A stretch of DNA of 64,000 nt from Desulfosporosinus orientis DSM 765. Its GTDB lineage: Bacteria; Bacillota; Desulfitobacteriia; Desulfitobacteriales; Desulfitobacteriaceae. The stretch covers positions 3,336,001 through 3,400,000 of the forward strand of contig NC_016584.1 of assembly GCF_000235605.1 (NCBI RefSeq), given 5' to 3'. Numbering within the stretch: the stretch's first letter is position 1; each line of letters opens with the position of its first letter. The notes under the pieces are model-generated. The model was not told the origin of the DNA. It saw only the letters and a list, made by a program, of their open reading frames with translations, and did no database searches. Shown piece by piece: positions 46,130 through 55,630 of the stretch. Position numbers and translations under genes: made by a program.

Positions 46130-46897
46130 TCACTTGATTTTCTTTCCAATCCGCATTAGGTTTTTTAGTTCTCTCTCTAAACGCCTAGGATAGGCTAGCT
46201 CCTCTTCCCCTACAACCATGACCTTCCATCCATCTTTAAAATAAATTTCTTTATTTAATTTTTGATCCATATCAGCGCAATATATCAAAATATCGTTGAG
46301 TTGTGCTAAAAATGTTTGACTAAGTAAAGTAACGTCCCATTGAATGGTTTCCTTTGGGAATAAATGTGGAAGTGTTTTTTTAATACGTTCTCTATATAAT
46401 TGAGTCTGATTTAACGCATTGGTCTCTCCATCTATACATTCAGTATCTGGTATATTCTCAATTAATTCAGCCAATTTTTGGTTGCCTGAATCGACCAGTC
46501 TGTCCACTTTTTCATTCTCCTGATGGACAAGTGCTAGAGCGGGTTGTGCCTGAGTGAGTTCAAGTTGAACAGTTTCTATTTCCAAATCACCAACGACAGT
46601 TAACATACCTTCTTTTATCATTCTGTTCATTGTATTGTGAAATGCTGGGAAATTATTAATCACTCTTGGATCAGGGAGCTGTTGCTCAATAATTTGCTTT
46701 AGGCCATCGGCTAAATATTCTGCAGGTAGGGATGAAAAGCCTTGTAATAAAGCTGTGATTTTGGCAATGAGTTGACAACCCTTCTGATATTCGGAATTAG
46801 AATCTGAACCGGATAATATACAAACAGTTAATATTTTCTCAATGATTTGCTCTGTCCATTCCTCAATCTTTGGGTTATTGTGATAGTATGTTTCCAT
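46130..46897 (-). CDS. Unknown protein of 255 residues
   Basis: No family was recognised. The acidic, helical protein begins METYYHNNPKIEEWTEQIIEK, has no signal or membrane segment, and ends with a basic LERELKNLMRIGKKIK. It is 117 bp upstream of degS on the same strand and may be co-transcribed or not. It may be a lineage-specific regulator partner; this is guesswork. Confidence 0.6.
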   Translation of the reverse strand: METYYHNNPKIEEWTEQIIEKILTVCILSGSDSNSEYQKGCQLIAKITALLQGFSSLPAEYLADGLKQIIEQQLPDPRVINNFPAFHNTMNRMIKEGMLTVVGDLEIETVQLELTQAQPALALVHQENEKVDRLVDSGNQKLAELIENIPDTECIDGETNALNQTQLYRERIKKTLPHLFPKETIQWDVTLLSQTFLAQLNDILIYCADMDQKLNKEIYFKDGWKVMVVGEEELAYPRRLERELKNLMRIGKKIK

Positions 46898-47047
46898 AAT
46901 TATCCCCTTCCAACGGTTATTGTTAATAGCTATGCTTGTGTTAGAAGTGGTATGATAAACAAATTAGGCGAAAACACTGTCTTTGCACTTATTTATGCAA
47001 CAAAAGTTATACTTTCTGAATAGCACCATGCCGTTACTATTTAAGGA
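46898..47047. other. Short AT-rich spacer before the GC-rich element
   Basis: It probably holds the promoter of the leftward 46130 gene. No ORF was seen. Confidence 0.3.
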
Positions 47048-47285
47048 TACCCCCCAGGCCACTGGCCGCTGCTAAGGCGGCACTAGCAGATAATGAAAAG
47101 AGGGCTCCTGGGGCGGGCAGTTTCGCCACATCCGCTCACCCAGCATTCCGAGATTCGCCTACTCGCTGGCGCGGGAGCTATCTTCAGCGGATAAGTATTC
47201 TTTGGAGATAGCCGCTTCGAGCGAAAATGTCCACCGGACACTTTCGTGCCAAACCTCTGGGTAGTACATGAAGTGAATAATGGCT
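47048..47285. repeat. GC-rich palindrome-bearing element, possible repeat or decayed mobile fragment
   Basis: The segment is much richer in GC than its neighbours and contains several inverted repeats: GCCGC/GCGGC (47065-47081), CTATCT/AGATAG (about 47180-47213), and GCGAAAATGTCC/GGACACTTTCGT (47221-47247). A 78-codon minus-strand frame across it looks non-coding (Pro/Arg/Ser-rich). No transposase was visible. Presence in multiple copies must be tested. Confidence 0.4.
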
Positions 47286-47299
47286 TCTCTTTAGCATAG

Positions 47300-47336
47300 A
47301 AAAAGAGCTGCAACGTCAAAACGATCGTTGCAGCTC
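47300..47336 (-). terminator. Terminator of the acs operon
   Basis: GAGCTGCAACG (47305-47315) pairs with CGTTGCAGCTC (47326-47336), and the minus strand ends in CTCTTTTTC. It is 41 bp beyond the acsE stop. Confidence 0.88.
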
Positions 47337-47376
47337 AATACATAATACAGTTATAGCCATGAATTCTCAGCTAGTT

Positions 47377-48192
<816 letters not shown>

Positions 48193-48244
48193 TCACTATT
48201 TAATCAGCACAATGAAGATTGATGATGATCATTTTTATACGCGA

Positions 48245-49207
48245 TTACTTGCCAGCCAAATCAGCGATATTCTTCTTAACAAGAGCAACTGCAGCAGGAT
48301 TGCGCATGATTAAAATGCTTGCTCCAACTTGCAGAACCCCCGAAGCAGTAACAGTTTCCCATAGTACACTGCGGTCTTCAAGATCCCCCCAACCAGGAAA
48401 CTCATCAGCAGAGACATAGGATTCTTTACAACGATTTGCCTCATAGCCAACCGTACAAATAATGGGCATGGAAAGCATTTTGTCATTGGCTAAAGCTCCC
48501 AAACGGGCACGTTCCATGATGGAGTAAACATATTCAATTCCAAATCCAAGACCGGCTACCGTGGGGTCGATGACGATTTTGTTTAAGGGGAGCCCCATTT
48601 CATTAATCAAAATGTTTAGCTGTTTACAAATGTTGATATCCAATGGGGAACGAGCGATCAAAGTATGCTTGTGGACCATGGCAGCAGCCGTGATTGATTT
48701 GTAATTCTCTTGTTCAGCAATACCGATTAAAAGATTTTCTCCGGAAGCGGCTTCTGCGACAACAGCCATAACTTCATTATTTTTTTCAGCATCATCACAG
48801 CCTTCAACAATAAGCGGTACCCCCACAGCGGCCAAAACATCTTTTACCACACGAGCGCATTCTTCAGGGGAACGGTTTTCTCCCTCAGGATCTGCACCAT
48901 TCAGTTTCAAATAGATGAGATCTGCTCCAAAATCCTCCACACACTTTTTAGCCCAAGCAGCTGGATTGTTGATAACATCTCCAATTTGCTTTGTTATCAT
49001 TTCACTCCAGGCTGGTACTACATCTGTAACCTCCATTGCAATCACAGGAGGGTTCTTCATTTCACCTTCAAAGTGGAGAAAGGGTAAGGAACTATCTCCT
49101 CCGACCGTAATTGTATGGGTTCGGGTTCCTCCTTGTTCAGCAGTGGCGCCTAAAACTACCTCTCCAACTTTATTGGAATATTTTTCTTTCACTAATGTTA
49201 CGGACAT
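48245..49207 (-). CDS. acsD: Corrinoid/Fe-S protein small subunit AcsD
   Basis: The 320-residue TIM-barrel small subunit of the CFeSP begins [20 protein letters not shown] and carries [20 protein letters not shown]. Together with AcsC it carries the methyl-corrinoid between AcsE and acetyl-CoA synthase. It lies 15 bp after the downstream CooC-like gene. Confidence 0.95.
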   Translation of the reverse strand: MSVTLVKEKYSNKVGEVVLGATAEQGGTRTHTITVGGDSSLPFLHFEGEMKNPPVIAMEVTDVVPAWSEMITKQIGDVINNPAAWAKKCVEDFGADLIYLKLNGADPEGENRSPEECARVVKDVLAAVGVPLIVEGCDDAEKNNEVMAVVAEAASGENLLIGIAEQENYKSITAAAMVHKHTLIARSPLDINICKQLNILINEMGLPLNKIVIDPTVAGLGFGIEYVYSIMERARLGALANDKMLSMPIICTVGYEANRCKESYVSADEFPGWGDLEDRSVLWETVTASGVLQVGASILIMRNPAAVALVKKNIADLAGK

Positions 49208-49222
49208 GAACTTCTCTCCTTT

Positions 49223-49984
49223 CTAGTTAAAGATTCCGGCACGGTTCAAAATCTTTTGCACTGCTTGGACCGAGACGGCATCATCAGGCAAATCAAATAA
49301 CGGTTTGCCTGCTAAGTCATATTCCACAACTAAAGGATCTATGGGGATGTCTCCAATAACGGTAAGACCTGTTCGTTTAATTTCTTCAGTCAAGGATTCC
49401 ATACTTCCCTCAGTAGTTTTGGTTACAATCAGGTAAATGGTTTCCACGGCGGATTTAAGTCCCTTTATGAGATCGTGTACTCTTCCTGCTGAGCGAATAC
49501 CTCGGGCTGAAGAATCACTTATAACAAACATTACTTCAACTCGGGGAATGGTACGCCGGCTGATATGCTCTAATCCTGCTTCAGAATCCACAGTCACAAA
49601 ATCATAGTTTTCCCCGACGTTCTGAAGATGCTTGCGCAAAATATCATTTGGATAACAATAACATCCAGCCCCTTGGGGTCCTCCCATGACGAGCAGATCA
49701 ATATCTTTTGATTCAACTAAGGATTGTTGAAGTTTGTACTCAATAAAAATATTCTTAGGCATTCCTTCTGGAATTGCTTTAGGATCTTTGCTTGCCTCAA
49801 TTATTTCTGAAATTGTGGACGTTACATCAAGGCCTAAAGCTTCTCCTAGATTGGCATTGGGATCTGCATCAACGGCTAGTATTGAAGTTCCCTTCTTCTG
49901 ACGAACCATTTGCCTTAATAATAATGCGGTGAATGTGGTTTTTCCTACTCCACCCTTACCTGCTACAGCTACATATTTTGACAT
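49223..49984 (-). CDS. cooC: CooC-like MinD-family ATPase (ACS/CODH maturation)
   Basis: ATG 49984 follows GGAGG by six bases. The 253-residue P-loop protein has AGKGGVGKTTF near residue 8, LAVDADPNANLGEALG, and a CXC metal motif (GAGCYCYPND). CooC/AcsF proteins insert nickel into CODH or ACS using ATP. Placement between acsV and acsD suggests the ACS-directed copy; this is inference. A second CooC lies at 57718-58482. Confidence 0.9.
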   Translation of the reverse strand: MSKYVAVAGKGGVGKTTFTALLLRQMVRQKKGTSILAVDADPNANLGEALGLDVTSTISEIIEASKDPKAIPEGMPKNIFIEYKLQQSLVESKDIDLLVMGGPQGAGCYCYPNDILRKHLQNVGENYDFVTVDSEAGLEHISRRTIPRVEVMFVISDSSARGIRSAGRVHDLIKGLKSAVETIYLIVTKTTEGSMESLTEEIKRTGLTVIGDIPIDPLVVEYDLAGKPLFDLPDDAVSVQAVQKILNRAGIFN

Positions 49985-50005
49985 AATAAACCTCCATAAT
50001 AACAA

Positions 50006-51916
50006 TTATTGTACAGATGGAAATAGGGTAATATCCGTGTGAGGTAAAAACAAGGCAGCCATATATTCGTCCATATAGGTTGCTCCAACTGAAAGTTCGA
50101 CGTAGGTCATTTTCCGTCCCAGTTCTTCTGCTTCCCGCCAAGCCTTTTTAGAGAGCAAAGCCAGACGTGCACCCTTTACAGATGCATTTCCAATAAACTC
50201 AAACCTTTCCTGTTCAAGATCTGGAAGCAGTCCGATTTGAACAGCATCGTGGATATTTAGGTAATTGCCAAAACCACCAGCAATAATGATCTTGCTGATC
50301 ATTTCAATTTCCACGGCGACCATATTTAAGAGTGATCGAATTCCAGCGTAAATGGCACCTTTAGCACGAATGACATTTTTGACATCATTTTCTGTTATGA
50401 CTACATCTTTTTCTCCACCGGCTTGATGAGCCCAAGCTAGAACAAATTCTTTGTCATCAGCAGTAGCTCTTAACCGCTGCGATCCTGACGGATGTCCTAA
50501 CTGAAAATTCCCAGCACGATCGATAATACCTGCACTGAGGAGTTTGGCTATACAATCCACAAGCCCCGATCCGCATATTCCTACAGGCGGGAGGTTATTA
50601 ACCACTTTAAGGGATACATCCAATGTCTCTGGATCAATCATAATCCGTTCGATTGCCCCCGGCATAGCTCGCATTCCAAAGGTAATTCCGCCGCCTTCAA
50701 AGCTGGGACCTGCTGAACAAGCACAAGCTACAAGCCAATCTTGGTTACCGAGCACAATTTCACCGTTCGTTCCAATATCGATAAATAGTATAATATCTTC
50801 CCCATTGGCCAAATCCGTTACCAATGTTCCAGCAACAATGTCTCCTCCGACATAACTTGCTACTGAGGGATAACAGTGTACTAATGCTTCTGGAAGCATA
50901 TGCAGCCCGATCTCTCGAGCAGGATACGAGGGTACTGTTGTCATTGTGGGAATATAGGGTTCCAGTCGAATATAGCGAGGATCTACACCCAAAAACAATT
51001 GAGTCATTGTTGTATTTCCAGCTATCATTGCACTGGCAATATCTTTATGGTTTAAGGATTGACGAGCGAGAATCTTATCAAGCAGACCATTGACGGTTTC
51101 AAGAACGGCATCTCTGATCTCTATTAAGTTCTGTTCGCTTTCAACAGCATATACAATGCGATTTATGACATCGTCTCCGTACTTTGCCTGTTTGTTGTAA
51201 GTACCTTGTTGATCAACAATTTCGCCGGTTATAAGATTAACAAGGTAGACTACCACAGTGGTGGTACCTATATCAACAGCGAGCCCATAAGGAGGTATAT
51301 CATTTCCTTGCTCTATATTAGTTATGGTTAGTCCTTCTTCAGTATCTGTCAGGGTTATGGATACATCCCAATTAGCTTTACGGAGGGACTCAGGTAGATG
51401 TTTAAGAATGGATAAAGGGATGTGAATGGGTTTATCTCCAGTTTTTAAGGCACGGCGGAGCTCTATGCTCAAACGAGCCCAATCACTGGAATTCTCTGTC
51501 AGAGTGGGTTTAGAAAGTGTTACCCTCTGCTTCATAGCTAAAGGGTGACGTCCGAATTTCTCCAGTAAATCATGTTTGCTTTCCTGCAGGAACCCTTTTC
51601 GAGCATCACCTAATAGTACTTGATGCTCTTGAAGCCTTGACTCAAGAGGCACCTCCATGCTCATATCCCCTTGGACCAAGGTTTTACAGGCGAGTCGATA
51701 ACCTTTAGAAAGTTGCTCAGATGTTAAATTTCCCGTCCCGTCTATAATGGGATCTCCGCTCAAAACAACGACTTTGCAAGCTCCGCATGTTCCTTTACCA
51801 CCACAGCCGGATTTTATCATAATTCCGGCTTTTGCGGCTGCGTTCAGCAGGGTTGCGCCATGTTCGACTTCAATTACACGGTTCTCAGGCATGATTTTTA
51901 CTTGAAAATGGGACAT
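50006..51916 (-). CDS. acsV: Corrinoid activation protein RACo (AcsV)
   Basis: ATG 51916 is preceded by AAGGAAGTG. The 636-residue protein has an N-terminal [2Fe-2S] ferredoxin domain (Cys38, Cys44, Cys47 in CGGKGTCGAC, plus a later Cys in RLACKTLV) and a long C-terminal ASKHA ATPase domain (AVDIGTTTVVVYLV, AGNTTMTQLFLG, FIDIGTNGEIVLG, IIIAGGFGNYL). RACo reductively reactivates oxidised cob(II)amide of CFeSP with ATP. It is 99 bp downstream of acsC. Confidence 0.93.
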   Translation of the reverse strand: MSHFQVKIMPENRVIEVEHGATLLNAAAKAGIMIKSGCGGKGTCGACKVVVLSGDPIIDGTGNLTSEQLSKGYRLACKTLVQGDMSMEVPLESRLQEHQVLLGDARKGFLQESKHDLLEKFGRHPLAMKQRVTLSKPTLTENSSDWARLSIELRRALKTGDKPIHIPLSILKHLPESLRKANWDVSITLTDTEEGLTITNIEQGNDIPPYGLAVDIGTTTVVVYLVNLITGEIVDQQGTYNKQAKYGDDVINRIVYAVESEQNLIEIRDAVLETVNGLLDKILARQSLNHKDIASAMIAGNTTMTQLFLGVDPRYIRLEPYIPTMTTVPSYPAREIGLHMLPEALVHCYPSVASYVGGDIVAGTLVTDLANGEDIILFIDIGTNGEIVLGNQDWLVACACSAGPSFEGGGITFGMRAMPGAIERIMIDPETLDVSLKVVNNLPPVGICGSGLVDCIAKLLSAGIIDRAGNFQLGHPSGSQRLRATADDKEFVLAWAHQAGGEKDVVITENDVKNVIRAKGAIYAGIRSLLNMVAVEIEMISKIIIAGGFGNYLNIHDAVQIGLLPDLEQERFEFIGNASVKGARLALLSKKAWREAEELGRKMTYVELSVGATYMDEYMAALFLPHTDITLFPSVQ

Positions 51917-52015
51917 CGCTTTCACTTCCTTACTTACCATGAAATCCCACCAATGTGTTATACCCTTACATCGCTGGTCTCTCAATATAGCTTCTATTTT
52001 TAAATGTATACCAAC

Positions 52016-53341
52016 TTAGCTTAAGGTTTTGGAGAAGGATACAATTCCACTTGACTCACGTGGTCCAACAATCGTTTTCCAGCCGGACAACTCTGCCAGT
52101 TTTCCTGAAATAACAGCTACATAACCTGGGATAATAATATTGCGATGTTTAACTTTATCAGCAATTCCGGAAGCATTCATTGCTTCAACAATTTTCTCAG
52201 GCTCCAATTTGCCGGCTGCATAAGCAGTAAGAACTGATGTGCCATCCGTATCGATTGGTAGAATATAGCTTGGAATTTTAGAGGTTTCTACTTCCCCTTC
52301 AACACTATAGTAGGTCAATGAGAAGTTGGTGGTAATATAGAAAGGTGAATTCTCATCCACATTACCAACTGTATGGAGTTTGGGTTCTACTTGGATTGGT
52401 TTTTGAGGATCGGTATAGATATTCTGTCTTAAGGTCATTAATGGGAGCAAATGAGCCTTTTTGCTGGTATTTAACACAACTGCACTGGCGTATTTTGCTA
52501 CATATACGGTCGCTTGCATGATTTCTTCCAATGGATCAGCCTTACTGGTAAATGTAATGACTGGGAAACCAAAGGGTCGGAATTTTTTCTTAATAGCTAA
52601 ACGACGTATATGGGTTAGGTTTGCCAAGGTGTCTACAGTAGTCCTTGAGCCTGGATCCAAGACAAACTCTTTATACCCTAATCCCTGAGCTTTGGTAACT
52701 AGTTCTTCAAGGGCATCCAATCCATCGGCTTTTAGGATAACAGGAACTGAATTATCCTTTGCCAAGTTGACCATAGCCTCATAATTATCGGAGGTTGCTG
52801 CACCAATTAGAGGCTTACGGGATGCTAAAGGTTCAAGGGCAGCTTTTAATGCTTCCGGATCACTGCTCAATAAAAGCAAAGATTTGTCAGTGGCCGCTGC
52901 TACAGCAGATGCTACCTTAGCAAAACGAGCTGCATCTCCAGATTCCTGAACGATAGCTACACCTTCAATAGAATATTGGAGACCAACACGCTCAAATTCT
53001 AGGCCCTTAATTTCTTCAATTTTAGCGTTTACCTCATCATCATTTAAACTGTCTGACACTTGAATCAACAAGGTTGTAGGATGATAAAAGGTCTTATCAT
53101 GACGAAAAAGAACTGTTTCATCTCCCATCACAGACTCATTGCCAAATTTTATGGCTTTGATCGGAGGAGCGGAGGCGGAATCCAAGTTATCTCGGGCGGC
53201 TTCAGTCACATATTGGCAAGAATCAAGAGATGCTTTTCCAGAAGCCAAAGCCATAGCAAAGGCTAGACAAGTAGGCACGCCACATTCTCCGCAGTTTTTC
53301 TTGGGTAGTTGTTTGTATATTTCTAAGCCTGTAAGAGCCAT
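52016..53341 (-). CDS. acsC: Corrinoid/Fe-S protein large subunit AcsC
   Basis: The 441-residue protein opens with the CFeSP 4Fe-4S motif Cys17, Cys20, Cys25 and Cys42 (KNCGECGVPTCLAF), then a TIM-barrel and a cobalamin-binding C-terminal domain (about 320-441). It carries the methyl-cobamide from AcsE to AcsB. It is 91 bp downstream of acsB, with a hairpin between. Confidence 0.95.
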   Translation of the reverse strand: MALTGLEIYKQLPKKNCGECGVPTCLAFAMALASGKASLDSCQYVTEAARDNLDSASAPPIKAIKFGNESVMGDETVLFRHDKTFYHPTTLLIQVSDSLNDDEVNAKIEEIKGLEFERVGLQYSIEGVAIVQESGDAARFAKVASAVAAATDKSLLLLSSDPEALKAALEPLASRKPLIGAATSDNYEAMVNLAKDNSVPVILKADGLDALEELVTKAQGLGYKEFVLDPGSRTTVDTLANLTHIRRLAIKKKFRPFGFPVITFTSKADPLEEIMQATVYVAKYASAVVLNTSKKAHLLPLMTLRQNIYTDPQKPIQVEPKLHTVGNVDENSPFYITTNFSLTYYSVEGEVETSKIPSYILPIDTDGTSVLTAYAAGKLEPEKIVEAMNASGIADKVKHRNIIIPGYVAVISGKLAELSGWKTIVGPRESSGIVSFSKTLS

Positions 53342-53384
53342 TTTAAATCCCCTTTCTAATTGAATTAGGATAAGAGGCAGAGCG

Positions 53385-53418
53385 GCAAGGCCCCTGGGAT
53401 CATCCGCTGGGACCTTGT
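53385..53418 (-). other. Intercistronic hairpin between acsB and acsC
   Basis: CAAGGCCCC and GGGACCTTG form a near-perfect stem (one mismatch) in the 91-bp acsB-acsC gap. There is no T-run, so it may stabilise or process the mRNA rather than terminate it. Confidence 0.4.
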
Positions 53419-53432
53419 CATCTGCTGATACA

Positions 53433-55613
53433 TTACATTAGAGGGTCAAGACCAAAGCATGGATGTCCATTTTCCTCAAGGAACGGAAGGATTTCTTCGG
53501 CAGTGGTCCCAATGGACTCATCTGCAATCTTATCGATGAAATCAGCTCCCAGACCTTCGTCAATTGAGCGTTGAATAAAATCTTCACGCAAGAATTCTTT
53601 GAGTTCCTTTGGCATCCAAACGATACGAGCTAAGCCACCGTCAGCAGGGATGAATTTCTTACTCAGCAAATAGGTTCTGCCGATTCCCATGAATCCAGGG
53701 GTCTGCATTCCACCGCCGCAGGTTCCAGCAAGGGTGGAGAATGTCATACCACAAGGAGTCATCCCTGAGTGTTCACGAGTTGTCAGCATAAGACCGTTTG
53801 CTTCAGGAATAATCGCCATGATTGCTTCAAAGCATCCGCAGGAAGTCATAGGCCGATCCATTAATGTATACAGATTAACCTCTTCCAAAGTATTATTGGA
53901 AGCTTTATAGAGGTATTCATTACAGGATTGCCACATACCCTTTAATTCATCAATTGCCGGCCCCTTTGGAATCGGTTGGTTAGGTCCGTTTGGTGCAATT
54001 TCGTGAGATGCTTTAGCATCCAGCCAGCTAACCGCACCGCACAAACCGACCCGTTCCGGTGTAACAATACACACATGGTTAGGTGCAAAGGACTGACAAA
54101 GCAGGCAAGAGTAGAAATCTTCCACAGATTCGTCTGTCAAACTCCTCATGCGGTCATCACGAGCTCTATAACGTTCGCGGGCAATGATGATACCTTCATC
54201 TACCGCAGCTTGGTCAAGCATAATTGTAACTTCAACGCGGTCAATAATGGCCGGGAACTCTTCTTTCAATTTAGCAATTAACAGATCACCAAAGTGTTTC
54301 ATTAAGAAGCCTTTAGCCCTGGCATCTTTAGATATCCGTACCCAACATAAGTCACGTTGAGCAACGTGCCAAACTCCTTCACCATAGTTGGCGAAATAAT
54401 GGATCCGGCGTTCAAAAACCCCTTCAAAATCTTCCTGCATCTTACGTCCGTAAATATCAATTTTTATACCCAAAGGAAGTCTCGATCCTTCAGGAACCGT
54501 ATCTATATCTGGACCTATTACCGTGACCTGACCGTCTACGATATCCTCAGGTCCAACCATTCGGACAAGTTCGAAAGCGGTTGTACGTCCGCCGCCAAAT
54601 TCGACGTAGGTATCACCTTTACGAATCGTCTCACCTTCAAAAGCCGGTCCAAAGTTAATGGGGATGGGCAGTTCAATATTAGTTAATTTAATACCGCGGA
54701 CTTCCATGGCCAAAGGAACAATTTTCTCATAATCCGGTTCGGAAATATACCAATCGGGAATTTGCATGTCCTCACCAAGGACTTGGTCAGTCAAAATAGG
54801 GAAGCCCATGAAAATTGCGCCCATTGAAGCTGCAATCTTGACATCATCCAACTCACCAAGATTGAGGACGAAAGCGCGAACACGACGACGTTGGTAATCC
54901 CTATGGTTTTCACGTTCACCTGCTGGGATACCTCCGAAAGCAAGACCTGCACGGAAGGCATAGTTCACAGCATGGATAACTTGAGTGAAGTTTCCTACTG
55001 GGAAAGCAATATAGTCTTCTCCAATTTTTACATTGAGTTCAAGCAACTGCTCAATGACTTCATCACAGAGAAAGATCATAAAACCTTTACCCATCAGATT
55101 ATCAACAATTTTCTTGGCTGCCTGTGAATCTTTAGCTCTGCCAAGAATGACCGCGACACCAGGAATGGTCCAGTCAACCATTTTAATACCGTGCTTCCGA
55201 ACAACCGGATCGCCTAAGAAGCCGGTCCAAGGTTTGACCTTAGGTTGTTCACCACGCAGATAATTCAGCACCTCAATAATTTCTGCAGCATATAATACAG
55301 ATTCACCCCAAAGTCTAGCATTTTCAAAGGTAAGATCTGTACGAATTTGACTGCGCATACGGTTTAAAATAGGGACCAACTCACCTAATTTGGTGACCTT
55401 TTCTCCAGAAAGACATGTGATAACTGGTAGATAATAGGCCGTATCCGGATAGCCAACCTCTTGCTCCGTGCCGAAATCTTTAATAGCTCTGTTTAATAAG
55501 ATTTCTGCATAAGTCATAGCAATGGTTGTACCATCATACGCTCTACGTAACAGTTTTTTCGGTTCATTGTTGGGATCCTTTATTGCGTCAGCGTAAATTT
55601 CCTCCATAGACAT
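53433..55613 (-). CDS. acsB: Acetyl-CoA synthase AcsB
   Basis: The 726-residue protein is full-length. The A-cluster cysteines lie in LCQSFAPNHVCIV, GLCGAVSW and the CGC motif SCGCFEAIMAI. It combines CO, methyl from CFeSP and CoA into acetyl-CoA at a Ni-Ni-[4Fe-4S] centre. GGAGG lies nine bases before the ATG. It is 18 bp after acsA. Confidence 0.96.
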   Translation of the reverse strand: MSMEEIYADAIKDPNNEPKKLLRRAYDGTTIAMTYAEILLNRAIKDFGTEQEVGYPDTAYYLPVITCLSGEKVTKLGELVPILNRMRSQIRTDLTFENARLWGESVLYAAEIIEVLNYLRGEQPKVKPWTGFLGDPVVRKHGIKMVDWTIPGVAVILGRAKDSQAAKKIVDNLMGKGFMIFLCDEVIEQLLELNVKIGEDYIAFPVGNFTQVIHAVNYAFRAGLAFGGIPAGERENHRDYQRRRVRAFVLNLGELDDVKIAASMGAIFMGFPILTDQVLGEDMQIPDWYISEPDYEKIVPLAMEVRGIKLTNIELPIPINFGPAFEGETIRKGDTYVEFGGGRTTAFELVRMVGPEDIVDGQVTVIGPDIDTVPEGSRLPLGIKIDIYGRKMQEDFEGVFERRIHYFANYGEGVWHVAQRDLCWVRISKDARAKGFLMKHFGDLLIAKLKEEFPAIIDRVEVTIMLDQAAVDEGIIIARERYRARDDRMRSLTDESVEDFYSCLLCQSFAPNHVCIVTPERVGLCGAVSWLDAKASHEIAPNGPNQPIPKGPAIDELKGMWQSCNEYLYKASNNTLEEVNLYTLMDRPMTSCGCFEAIMAIIPEANGLMLTTREHSGMTPCGMTFSTLAGTCGGGMQTPGFMGIGRTYLLSKKFIPADGGLARIVWMPKELKEFLREDFIQRSIDEGLGADFIDKIADESIGTTAEEILPFLEENGHPCFGLDPLM

Positions 55614-55630
55614 AAATCATTCCTCCTTTC

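Noticed and set aside
47083-47319. 78-codon frame through the GC-rich island
   Set aside because: No good ribosome site, runs across inverted repeats and the acs terminator, composition unlike protein.
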